A stretch of DNA of 64,000 bases from Paludibacteraceae bacterium (GTDB taxonomy: Bacteria; Bacteroidota; Bacteroidia; Bacteroidales; Paludibacteraceae): NCBI GenBank assembly GCA_017503075.1, contig JAFVTU010000008.1, positions 1 to 64,000 on the forward strand. The letters are read 5' to 3'. Positions 50,844 to 57,600 of this stretch are shown piece after piece; position 1 is the first letter of the stretch; each line of letters begins with the position of its first letter. Both the position numbers and the translations under genes were made by a program. The notes below the pieces were generated by a model, which saw only the letters and a list, made by a program, of their open reading frames with translations, was not told the origin of the DNA and did not search any database.

Positions 50844-51572
50844 TCAATTTTCGCTTTTTCTGGCTATATTTTTTATGCAAACGGTTGCAATTTCTACAAT
50901 AAAACTCACTTCCCAATCTGCATAATCCACATGATACACTCTTTTGGAATCATTTTGATAAGCAGGTCTTGGATCTTGACTCAATATCTCTTTTATTGCA
51001 TTCCATGGGCAACCATCTTTCAATGCTTCTCGCAACAACTCCTCATTTACTTGTACTTCTAAATGATAATTTTGTGTTGCCTCTGCAAATCCACTTTTCG
51101 CATTCGGATGGCTATCCGAAAACGTCAAATAGGGTTTGATATCATATATCGGCGTTCCATCTAACAAGTCTGCTCCAGACACCACTAATACCACCCCTTC
51201 CTCTTTCGTATCTTCTACGCGTAGTAACTTTACACTAGTCAACCCTATTGGATTAGGACGGAACGGCGAGCGCGTAGCAAACACCCCTATTCGCTTGTTT
51301 CCTCCTAAACGCGGCGGACGCACTGTAGGACTCCAATCCAAACCATCGTCTTTAAGCTTTGGTCTTTCACCTTTAAATTGTTCAGATTGCGAAAATCCCC
51401 ACAACAACCACAAGTGTGAATAATCTTCTATGCCACGCAATGCCTCGCGCACGCGATACGCGGGCGCAAATATAATATGTGTCTCTATGCACGACTCTTC
51501 TCTACTTTGGCGGGGAATACCAAACTTTTGCGAGAAACCATTGCGAGCATACGCTATAACTTGTAATTCCAT
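50844..51572 (-). CDS. trmO: tRNA (N6-threonylcarbamoyladenosine37-N6)-methyltransferase TrmO
   Basis: Methylates t6A37 in certain tRNAs; 242 residues. Family marks are the YARNGFSQKFGIPRQSR opening, LRGIEDYSHLWLLWGF, the SAM-binding region RPPRLGGNKRIGVFATRSPFRPNPIGLTSVKLL and DLLDGTPIYDIKPYL. A C-terminal helical domain (LREALKDGCPWNAIKEILSQ) completes the standard bacterial form. A TAACTTTG-like box (51602-51595) lies upstream on the same strand but with no good -33 partner. The amylase promoter starts 10 bp behind its stop. Confidence 0.93.
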   Translation of the reverse strand: MELQVIAYARNGFSQKFGIPRQSREESCIETHIIFAPAYRVREALRGIEDYSHLWLLWGFSQSEQFKGERPKLKDDGLDWSPTVRPPRLGGNKRIGVFATRSPFRPNPIGLTSVKLLRVEDTKEEGVVLVVSGADLLDGTPIYDIKPYLTFSDSHPNAKSGFAEATQNYHLEVQVNEELLREALKDGCPWNAIKEILSQDPRPAYQNDSKRVYHVDYADWEVSFIVEIATVCIKNIARKSEN

Positions 51573-51673
51573 ATTTCTTACATCTATTGGGCTACAAAGT
51601 TAATACATTTTTCTGATATTTTCACTCATTTTGACTAATAATTATGTATTTTTACAAAAAAAACACGAAAATA

Positions 51674-51705
51674 TTTGGTCAGTTCAAAAAAAAGCAGTAC
51701 CTTTG
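51674..51705 (+). promoter_or_regulatory. -33/-7 promoter of tRNA-Phe
   Basis: TTTG at 51674-51677, 20 bp, TACCTTTG at 51698-51705. From 51672 to 51718 the sequence is identical to the promoter region of tRNA-Lys on the opposite strand (about 47 bp). Confidence 0.88.
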
Positions 51706-51729
51706 CACCCGCTTTCGTCAAGAAAGAGG

Positions 51730-51802
51730 GGTGCCATAGCTCAGTTGGTAGAGCAAAGGACTGAAAATCCTTGTGTCCCCGGTTCGATTCCTGGTGGCAC
51801 CA
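51730..51802 (+). tRNA. tRNA-Phe (anticodon GAA)
   Basis: Acceptor GGTGCCA pairs with TGGCACC; anticodon stem-loop AAGGA-CTGAAAA-TCCTT gives GAA; T arm CCCGG-TTCGATT-CCTGG. 73 nt, no CCA encoded. Confidence 0.95.
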
Positions 51803-51803
51803 C

Positions 51804-51831
51804 AAAAGACTTCGAAATCGAAGTCTTTTTT
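51804..51831 (+). terminator. Terminator of tRNA-Phe
   Basis: AAAAGACTTCG, AAAT, CGAAGTCTTTT plus a T-run. Nothing else is recognised from here to 52015. Confidence 0.82.
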
Positions 51832-52015
51832 GTTATTTCTTGCACAAGGACACTTGTTAGTCAAATTAAATTTATAACAACTAATAATAAGTAGCCGAGG
51901 GCAATCTCCGCAATAAAGTCGCCCAAATTGATAGCCGAACCACCATCATCCGCTATCTATACTCATCAACAAAGAAAACGAATAAATAATAAACTATCTA
52001 AATAAATCTACAATT

Positions 52016-52642
52016 ATGTTACCTGCAAAAGCAGCGATTCTTCGCTGTCCACACTGCGGTGGAAAGAAAAATGTTCATCAATTAATGTCTGGAAACACGT
52101 TTGGTTCGACACAGTGGTCAGATACCAAACATGTGGCGCCAATGTTTCCAAAGGTGTCTTATATTCAGCGCTGTCCACACTGTAAAAAATACTTTTTTTA
52201 CACCAAAGATATTTTTGTAGGGAATGCAAAGGATTATTCGTCTGATTTAGGTGAATTGCCTTATCAAAACTTGAAGGAGGCCTTTGCACAACTGCAACCT
52301 TCAGGCAATGATGAAACGACTACTCGTTTATACATTTTATGGGCATTCAACGACCTATATGGCAATTCTGAGATTGCCGACATTCCAACTCCTGAGTGGG
52401 AATATCATCTAGATAATGTACAACATTTAATTCCCCTTATGTCTGATGTATTGGTCAAAGCTGAATTATATCGCGAGATAGGGGATTTTAAAAAATGCAT
52501 CGAATTGCTCAGCACGATTCAACAGACACCAGACTTGCAGAACATCAAAGAAATGTTTCTCGAAGAAGCGAACCGCCAAAATCGAAAAGTATTCGTACTC
52601 TATGGCAATGCTAAGCGTTGTCCTATTGGTGCAGACAAATAA
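52016..52642 (+). CDS. Zinc-ribbon protein of unknown function
   Basis: A 208-residue cytosolic protein. Two CPHC knuckles (residues 11-14, CPHCGGKK; and about 53-56, CPHCKKYF) form a split zinc ribbon at the N terminus; the rest is helical with TPR-like character (VLVKAELYREIGDFKKCIELLSTIQQ). I do not recognise the family; helical-repeat proteins with such a ribbon are often scaffolds or sensors. It stands alone between tRNA-Phe and a terminator, and no clear promoter is seen in the 180 bp before it. Confidence 0.75.
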   Translation: MLPAKAAILRCPHCGGKKNVHQLMSGNTFGSTQWSDTKHVAPMFPKVSYIQRCPHCKKYFFYTKDIFVGNAKDYSSDLGELPYQNLKEAFAQLQPSGNDETTTRLYILWAFNDLYGNSEIADIPTPEWEYHLDNVQHLIPLMSDVLVKAELYREIGDFKKCIELLSTIQQTPDLQNIKEMFLEEANRQNRKVFVLYGNAKRCPIGADK

Positions 52643-52662
52643 CATCCCCACCCTAGCGTCTT

Positions 52663-52706
52663 AAAAAATCACCTCCGCGTTTCAAAACACGGAGGTGATT
52701 TTTTTC
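52663..52706 (+). terminator. Terminator of the zinc-ribbon gene
   Basis: AAAAAATCACCTCCG pairs with CGGAGGTGATTTTTT around a 12-base loop. The 224 bp that follow (52707-52930) hold a TATCTTTG box at 52795 without a good -33 partner, and a small GGTACC hairpin near 52880. Confidence 0.85.
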
Positions 52707-52930
52707 ACATTATTAGAATTGGCTATTTTGCTACTTCGACTTTGCAAAATGAATTATTGGTCATTAATGAGCAACAAAAAGTTGGTTTTATACTTATCTT
52801 TGCAGCATAAATTTTAAAAAAAGCGCACACTTTTTTGATTTTTGGGTATAATAGGAGTGAGAAAGAAGTCTAGGGTACCTATTAAGAGGTACACTTTAAT
52901 ATATAATAGTAACCTTAACCATTTAAATTT

Positions 52931-54211
52931 ATGTCCGACTTAATTCATTCCGAGGGTGCAGACACCCTCATCACCACCCATTTACGCCAAGGTCAATTGC
53001 CTTGGCAAGTCGAGAAAGCCATTAGCATTGCCCCTGAGGGCGAAATGCGCGACATGCTATTGCTTTCATTATTAACCAATTACGCCTACACCTTGCCCGC
53101 CATGCGTATGTATCACGGCTTTCCGCACCATCAGTATGGCCCCGAACTCATGACCATGGTGCTCGCCCCTGCCGCTTCGGGCAAAGGTATCATGAACTAC
53201 GCCAAACAACTGCTGAAAGGCATTGATAATGAGCATGGTGACTTTATCTTCCTGCCCGCCAATACCTCCTCTGCTGCCCTGATGAGCTACCTACAAATGC
53301 TCAAGGGACGAGGTATCATGATGGCCACGGAGATTGACACCCTGAGCAAAGCCCTTGGCAGCACGACAGGCGGTTTCTCCGATGTACTTCGTTGTATGTT
53401 TGAGCACGAGACCATCAGCAAGCTTCGCAAGAATCAAGAAGAGCTTATTGAGATCCCTGACCCACACTTTGCCGTCTTGATTTCAGGTACTTACAACCAG
53501 CTTAAGCCTCTGATTAAGAGCCGAGAAAATGGTCTCATGAGCCGCTTCGCTTGCTATGTAGTCAAGCAAACGCAGGACTTTGATGACCGTGTTTGGCTAG
53601 ATGAAGCAGATGACGCTATTCCTCAAGAGATTGCCTTGTACGAGCAGTTGGGGCGTGAACTCAGCCAGCGTTATGGTTGGATGAGAAAAGCGAAGCACAG
53701 TTGCTACTTCTATTTGACGGACGCCCAACGTAAAACCATCACCCGTATGTTCCGAGCCATGTATGAGACGCTGCGCCATGCTTTTGGCAATGAGTTTGAT
53801 TCTATCTTGAAGCGTATGCCTGTGATTATGAAACGCATCGGCATGATTCTCACGGGATTGCGCCTTGATACCTCCAAACCGCTTCCCGAGCGAATAGTAT
53901 GTTCGGAGGATGACTTTGAGACGATGCTCTTGATTGGTCACAAACTGCTGATGCATTCCGCAATGATGTTCCAAATGTTGCCTGAGAACAAGGAAACTGT
54001 TCCAGGAGAAATTGGTCATACGCTAATCCAAAAGCAATTCTTCGAGATGCTTCCTGCGGACTTCACCAAGCAAGACGCCGTGAAGCAGGCAGAAGTCCTT
54101 GGAATAAGTATAAGGACTATGGAAAAGTGGATTGATAAACTTGTGCAATCTACAGATATTGTGCGTATTACGCATGGAAAATATCATAAGAGAAAGTATA
54201 AAATTGCATAA
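52931..54211 (+). CDS. DUF3987 domain protein (YfjI-like, helicase/primase-associated), orphan
   Basis: A 426-residue protein. The P-loop-like VLAPAASGKGIMNYAKQLL (about 76-95) and the Walker B-like GRGIMMATEIDTLSKALGS (about 130-148) place it in the DUF3987 family, D5-like ATPases frequent on mobile elements of Bacteroidales, usually with a VirE-type primase partner. Here there is no VirE gene, HU gene, amidase or integrase next to it. A C-terminal helix-turn-helix-like end (EVLGISIRTMEKWIDKLVQS) may bind DNA. Its codon use is more GC-rich than that of the genes before it. A remnant or a domesticated gene is possible; the substrate is unknown. Confidence 0.85.
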   Translation: MSDLIHSEGADTLITTHLRQGQLPWQVEKAISIAPEGEMRDMLLLSLLTNYAYTLPAMRMYHGFPHHQYGPELMTMVLAPAASGKGIMNYAKQLLKGIDNEHGDFIFLPANTSSAALMSYLQMLKGRGIMMATEIDTLSKALGSTTGGFSDVLRCMFEHETISKLRKNQEELIEIPDPHFAVLISGTYNQLKPLIKSRENGLMSRFACYVVKQTQDFDDRVWLDEADDAIPQEIALYEQLGRELSQRYGWMRKAKHSCYFYLTDAQRKTITRMFRAMYETLRHAFGNEFDSILKRMPVIMKRIGMILTGLRLDTSKPLPERIVCSEDDFETMLLIGHKLLMHSAMMFQMLPENKETVPGEIGHTLIQKQFFEMLPADFTKQDAVKQAEVLGISIRTMEKWIDKLVQSTDIVRITHGKYHKRKYKIA

Positions 54212-54216
54212 GAGCA

Positions 54217-54282
54217 AATAGGGTATTTAGGGTAAATCGGAAATACACCCAAATACCCTAAATGCCCAAAATACCCAACATA
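54217..54282 (+). repeat. 9-bp arrays in inverted arrangement after the DUF3987 gene
   Basis: AATAGGGTA, TTTAGGGTA (54217-54234), then ACCCAAATA, CCCTAAATG, CCCAAAATA, CCCAACATA (54247-54282), the second group being of complementary sense. The two can pair as an imperfect hairpin. Confidence 0.65.
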
Positions 54283-54309
54283 TTGTCTAACCTCTAAAAT
54301 CTTAAAACT

Positions 54310-54492
54310 ATGATTGCAGAAACAAATTATCCTGTAAAATCCCTCAAGGGGAACTTAGGCAAAAAGTATTACGCTCGTATGCAGTATGGCAAGTTGGTAA
54401 TCCAACGCCGTCCCAAACGCGATAAGCCAGCTACTGAGGCGCAGATTAAGGCTCGCAAAGCGTTTGCGGAGAAATACGCAGGGAAGCATTGA
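54310..54492 (+). CDS. Small basic protein, unknown function
   Basis: A 60-residue protein (MIAETNYPVKSLKGNLGKKY...RRPKRDKPATEAQIKARKAF) with a high share of Lys and Arg. It resembles small Bacteroidota ORFs of the KSLxGxxGKxYYxxxxGK type followed by KPxTxxQxxxR, found near mobile-element and phage-like genes, but I cannot name a family or function. It lies about 100 bp after the DUF3987 gene and is followed by a terminator. Confidence 0.65.
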   Translation: MIAETNYPVKSLKGNLGKKYYARMQYGKLVIQRRPKRDKPATEAQIKARKAFAEKYAGKH

Positions 54493-54512
54493 TAACTTTC
54501 TGTTATGCTGAG

Positions 54513-54543
54513 ACAAGCGTGGAATTACCATGCTTGTTTTTTT
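54513..54543 (+). terminator. Terminator after the small basic protein gene
   Basis: ACAAGCGTGG, AATTA, CCATGCTTGT followed by a T-run; one wobble pair. Confidence 0.78.
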
Positions 54544-54558
54544 CGTACAAAATCTGCT

Positions 54559-54602
54559 TATCTTCAGCGTATCTTCGGCAAGTGGTAACGGAGTGGTATC
54601 GG
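54559..54602 (+). repeat. 11-bp tandem array, two plus two copies
   Basis: TATCTTCAGCG, TATCTTCGGCA, then AGTGGTAACGG, AGTGGTATCGG, all in exact 11-bp steps (54559, 54570, 54581, 54592). Confidence 0.7.
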
Positions 54603-54646
54603 AAATACAATGGTGATTTAAATGTTGAACATAAAATTTGTAAAAT

Positions 54647-54679
54647 AAAAAAGAGAGTTCCTTGACAGAACTCTCTTTT
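54647..54679 (-). terminator. Terminator of tRNA-Lys
   Basis: On the reverse strand AAAAGAGAGTTC, TGTCAAG, GAACTCTCTTTTTT. Confidence 0.82.
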
Positions 54680-54680
54680 G

Positions 54681-54753
54681 TGATTCAGCTGGGGCTCGAA
54701 CCCAGGACCCCATCCTTAAAAGGGATGTGCTCTACCTGCTGAGCTACTGAATC
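54681..54753 (-). tRNA. tRNA-Lys (anticodon TTT)
   Basis: On the reverse strand the acceptor GATTCAG pairs with CTGAATC; anticodon stem-loop CATCC-CTTTTAA-GGATG gives TTT; T arm CTGGG-TTCGAGC-CCCAG. 73 nt, no CCA encoded. Confidence 0.95.
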
Positions 54754-54789
54754 CCACGTAAAACGCATACTTCCGTTCGAAAGCGGGTG

Positions 54790-54821
54790 CAAAGGTACTG
54801 CTTTTTTTTGAACTGACCAAA
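54790..54821 (-). promoter_or_regulatory. -33/-7 promoter of tRNA-Lys
   Basis: On the reverse strand TTTG (54821-54818), 20 bp, TACCTTTG (54797-54790). Identical over about 47 bp to the tRNA-Phe promoter region. Confidence 0.88.
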
Positions 54822-54857
54822 TATTTCGACAAAAAAGTGCAAAAATAAGTATTTTTT

Positions 54858-54889
54858 ATTGCGAATACCAAAATATTTGCGTAACTTTG
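54858..54889 (+). promoter_or_regulatory. -33/-7 promoter of the ispG operon
   Basis: ATTG at 54858-54861, 20 bp, TAACTTTG at 54882-54889; only 17 bp before the ispG start codon, so the leader is very short. It appears to serve ispG-kdsC-ispD-like and perhaps the KDN-type cassette. Confidence 0.75.
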
Positions 54890-54906
54890 CACCAAATTCG
54901 GGTTTT

Positions 54907-56331
54907 ATGAATATCCAACTGACATACCACCGTCGACAAACGACAACCACCCATGTAGGCGATCTATTGATAGGTAGCGAATATCCTGTTCGCATTCAGA
55001 CCATGGCCAACACCTCTACCAACGATATCGAAGGTAGTGTAGCACAAGCAGAGCATTGCATTGCTGCAGGTACAGAACTCTTGCGCTTCACCACCCAAGG
55101 CATGCGTGAAGTAGAATCCTTAGCTGCTATTCGCAGTGAATTGTTCAACATGGTTCAAAATGGTTCAGCATTGTTCAATAATGTACCCTTGGTGGCAGAT
55201 GTACATTTTCAATCGGACGTAGCAGATGCCGCAGCGAAGGTAGTAGAGAAAGTGCGTATCAATCCTGGAAACTATATTGACCCTGCCCGTAAGTTTAAGC
55301 AAATAGATTATACCGACGAAGAGTATCAAACAGAATTGGATCGTCTGCGTCATCGCTTTATCCAATTACTCGATATTTGCAAAGAGCACCAAACCGCCCT
55401 GCGCATTGGTGTTAATCATGGTAGTCTGAGCGACCGTATTATGTCGCGCTATGGCGATACACCCGAGGGCATGGTGGAGAGCTGCATGGAGTTCTTGCGC
55501 GTAGCCGTAGCTGAAGATTTCAAGGATATTGTGCTCTCCATCAAAGCCAGTAACACTCGCGTGATGGTCACTACCGTCCGTCTATTGGTTTGGCAGATGC
55601 AGGAAGAAGGTATGGCATTCCCATTGCATTTGGGTGTGACTGAAGCAGGTGAAGGCGAGGATGGGCGTGTGAAATCCGCAGTTGGTATTGGTGCCCTGCT
55701 CGCAGACGGCATAGGCGATACGATTCGTGTGAGTCTGAGTGAAGCGCCTGAAAAGGAATTGCCAGTTGCTAAAGCGTTGGTTGATTACTTCGCCGATGAG
55801 CAAAGTATTCGCTATGCGGCTACTACGCAAGTTAAAATCGAAGATAAGACCGTTTGTTTCTCCAACACCGACACCGATTGGCAACTCTTCCAATTACATG
55901 CGGCAGCCGAGTGTGGTCGCTTGCTTTGGGATTATAATTGCACCGAACTGGTACTCAATAATGATAAATTCTCTACAAAAGCATTGGAGCGACTGAGTAA
56001 AGACATCCTTCAAGCCGCGCGCGTGCGTATGTACAAAACGGAGTATATCTCCTGCCCCAGTTGCGGACGTACTCTATTTGATTTAGAGCAAACCATCTCT
56101 CAAGTGAAAGCAGCAACTTCCCACTTACAAGGATTGAAAATCGGTATCATGGGTTGTATTGTCAATGGTCCTGGCGAGATGGCGGATGCCGATTATGGCT
56201 ATGTAGGTGCAGGACGCGGCAAAGTAAGTCTCTATCGCGGCAAAGAATGCGTACTGAAAAATATTCCTCAAGAAGAGGCAGTAGAAGAACTGATTGCTCT
56301 AATTGAGAAAGACAAACATCTAGAATTATGA
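54907..56331 (+). CDS. ispG: 4-hydroxy-3-methylbut-2-en-1-yl diphosphate synthase (IspG)
   Basis: MEP pathway enzyme turning ME-cPP into HMBPP with a [4Fe-4S] cluster; 474 residues. The TIM barrel has VRIQTMANTSTNDIEGSVAQ, LVADVHFQSDVADAAA, RINPGNY and LRIGVNHGSLSDRIMSRYGDTPEGMVES; the C-terminal cluster domain has ISCPSCGRTLFDLE and IGIMGCIVNGPGEMADADYGYVG. The ATG at 54907 fits the barrel start (MNIQLTYHRRQTTTTHVG); an upstream in-frame Met overlaps the promoter. Bacteroidota IspG usually carries a long extra central domain; here that part (about residues 270-375) seems shortened. Residues about 80-92 (FNMVQNGSALFNNV) are encoded by a 10-bp repeat. Confidence 0.95.
   Translation: MNIQLTYHRRQTTTTHVGDLLIGSEYPVRIQTMANTSTNDIEGSVAQAEHCIAAGTELLRFTTQGMREVESLAAIRSELFNMVQNGSALFNNVPLVADVHFQSDVADAAAKVVEKVRINPGNYIDPARKFKQIDYTDEEYQTELDRLRHRFIQLLDICKEHQTALRIGVNHGSLSDRIMSRYGDTPEGMVESCMEFLRVAVAEDFKDIVLSIKASNTRVMVTTVRLLVWQMQEEGMAFPLHLGVTEAGEGEDGRVKSAVGIGALLADGIGDTIRVSLSEAPEKELPVAKALVDYFADEQSIRYAATTQVKIEDKTVCFSNTDTDWQLFQLHAAAECGRLLWDYNCTELVLNNDKFSTKALERLSKDILQAARVRMYKTEYISCPSCGRTLFDLEQTISQVKAATSHLQGLKIGIMGCIVNGPGEMADADYGYVGAGRGKVSLYRGKECVLKNIPQEEAVEELIALIEKDKHLEL
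55141..55180 (+). repeat. 10-bp tandem array, four copies, inside ispG
   Basis: TTGTTCAACA, TGGTTCAAAA, TGGTTCAGCA and TTGTTCAATA in exact 10-bp steps, encoding LFNMVQNGSALFNN just before the conserved PLVADVHF. The intergenic GTTCAA array at 12757-12790 is nearly the same. Confidence 0.75.
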
Positions 56332-56337
56332 CCCATT

Positions 56338-56850
56338 ATGAAAGACGTAAAACTTTTCCTCACCGACGTGGACGGTTGTATGACCGACGGCGGAATGTAC
56401 TACACCGAGAGCGGTGACGAATTCAAACGCTTTTGCGTATATGACGGCATGGGTATTGTGCTCCTGCGCAAAGCGGGAATCCCTTGCGGAATCCTCACCA
56501 GCGAGAACACCGCCATTGGCTTGAAACGAGGAAAGAAGCTTGGTTTGGAATATATATATACAGGTGTCGGTCGTGTAGTGGACGGCGTGAAGATGACCAA
56601 ACTCGATGCTGCCAACGAGATATGCAAGGAGTTGGGTATCACATTGGAGAATGTCTGCTTTGTGGGCGACGATGTCAATGACCTCGACCTTTTGCAGCAC
56701 GCTGGCGTAGCCGCATGTCCAGCAAACGCAGTAGCCGTAGTCAAAGCTGTCCCTGGCATTATCCACCTCACCAAAAACGGCGGCGACGGTGCCATCCGCG
56801 AACTCTGCGAAATAATCCTCGCTGCTAAAAACAACTCCACACCACATTAA
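56338..56850 (+). CDS. kdsC: 3-deoxy-D-manno-octulosonate 8-phosphate phosphatase (KdsC-type HAD)
   Basis: A 170-residue HAD phosphatase of the small, capless C0 type that forms tetramers. HAD motif 1 is FLTDVDGCMTDGGMYY, motif 2 LTSEN, and motifs 3/4 follow as the Lys of KMTKLDAANE and CFVGDDVNDLDLL. KdsC makes free Kdo for lipid A core synthesis (waaA at 25389). It starts 7 bp after ispG and the ispD-like gene follows. A second enzyme of the same fold lies at 59450; of the two this one is placed with housekeeping genes, so I take it as the KdsC proper, though their substrates could be swapped. Confidence 0.85.
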   Translation: MKDVKLFLTDVDGCMTDGGMYYTESGDEFKRFCVYDGMGIVLLRKAGIPCGILTSENTAIGLKRGKKLGLEYIYTGVGRVVDGVKMTKLDAANEICKELGITLENVCFVGDDVNDLDLLQHAGVAACPANAVAVVKAVPGIIHLTKNGGDGAIRELCEIILAAKNNSTPH

Positions 56851-56878
56851 ACAATACTACACAACGCTACACTAAACC

Positions 56879-57592
56879 ATGTACAACATCGCAGTCATAT
56901 TAGCAGGAGGTATAGGCGCACGTGTCGGAGGCACGCTGCCAAAGCAATTATTGCCTCTCGCAGATGGTCGATCGGTATTGGAGCATGCAGTCACTGCCTT
57001 TGAGCAAGCCGATTGCATTGATGAGGTGTGCATTGTAATGCACCCCGATTATATCATGCATGCCGAGCAAATGCTCCTCGCTAATGCATGGCAAAAAGTC
57101 CGCCACATCATCCCAGGCGGCAAAGAACGTTGGGAATCCAGTGTGAATGCAATTAGATTATTAGGCGATAAGGCGATGAGGCAATCAGGCGATGAGGTAA
57201 ACCTGCTGCTGCACGACGCGGCAAGACCATTCGTGAGTCAAGAAATTATATCCAACGTCTGCCAAGCCCTCGAAGAGCACGAAGCAGTAGTAGTAGCTAT
57301 ACCTTCCACAGATACAGTTTATGAGATGAAGGACGGTAAGGTGGCTCGTATTCCAAATCGTGCTACCATCATGCGTGCGCAAACGCCACAGGCCTTCCGT
57401 CTGCCATTAATTGCCGAGGCATACGCCAAGGCATTGGGGGTAACCGACCTCAGCACCGCAACCTGCGCCACGGCTCATCTCCCCGCCACAGATGATTGTG
57501 GTATAGTGCATGAGCACATGCCTGAGGTACCCATCTACATTGTGGAGGGCGAAGAACATAACAAGAAAATAACATTTAAAGAGGATATATAG
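56879..57592 (+). CDS. ispD: IspD/TarI-family cytidylyltransferase, probably 2-C-methyl-D-erythritol 4-phosphate cytidylyltransferase
   Basis: A 237-residue CTP-dependent nucleotidyltransferase. Visible are the CTP loop LAGGIGARVGGTLPKQLL, LLLHDAARPFVSQEII, IPSTDTVYEM, IMRAQTPQAFRLPL and the end EGEEHNKKITFKED. The family includes IspD (MEP pathway) and TarI-type enzymes that make CDP-ribitol. Its place directly behind ispG and kdsC favours IspD; ATDDCGIV and RAQTPQAF look a little more like the TarI side, so the substrate is open. Residues about 93-107 (LLGDKAMRQSGDE) are encoded by a GGCGAT repeat also present in cmk. Confidence 0.72.
   Translation: MYNIAVILAGGIGARVGGTLPKQLLPLADGRSVLEHAVTAFEQADCIDEVCIVMHPDYIMHAEQMLLANAWQKVRHIIPGGKERWESSVNAIRLLGDKAMRQSGDEVNLLLHDAARPFVSQEIISNVCQALEEHEAVVVAIPSTDTVYEMKDGKVARIPNRATIMRAQTPQAFRLPLIAEAYAKALGVTDLSTATCATAHLPATDDCGIVHEHMPEVPIYIVEGEEHNKKITFKEDI
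57158..57197 (+). repeat. In-frame GGCGATAAG-type repeat in the ispD-like gene
   Basis: TTATTAGGCGATAAGGCGAT followed by GAGGCAATCAGGCGATGAGG; the same opening as in cmk at 1528. Confidence 0.7.
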
Positions 57593-57600
57593 CACATAAC

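Noticed and set aside
50752-50916. Longer N terminus for the amylase from an upstream Met at 50916
   Set aside because: It would translate the -33/-7 promoter and bury the signal peptide MMKKFYFFLLAFMCAIS.
52867-52895. A GGTACC hairpin before the DUF3987 gene as an attachment site or transposon end
   Set aside because: Only five base pairs, no matching copy at the other side of the segment and no integrase nearby.
51672-54823. The 47-bp inverted repeats as ends of a transposon
   Set aside because: They coincide exactly with functional tRNA promoters and there is no transposase or target duplication, so a shared promoter module is the simpler reading; the identity itself is still reported.
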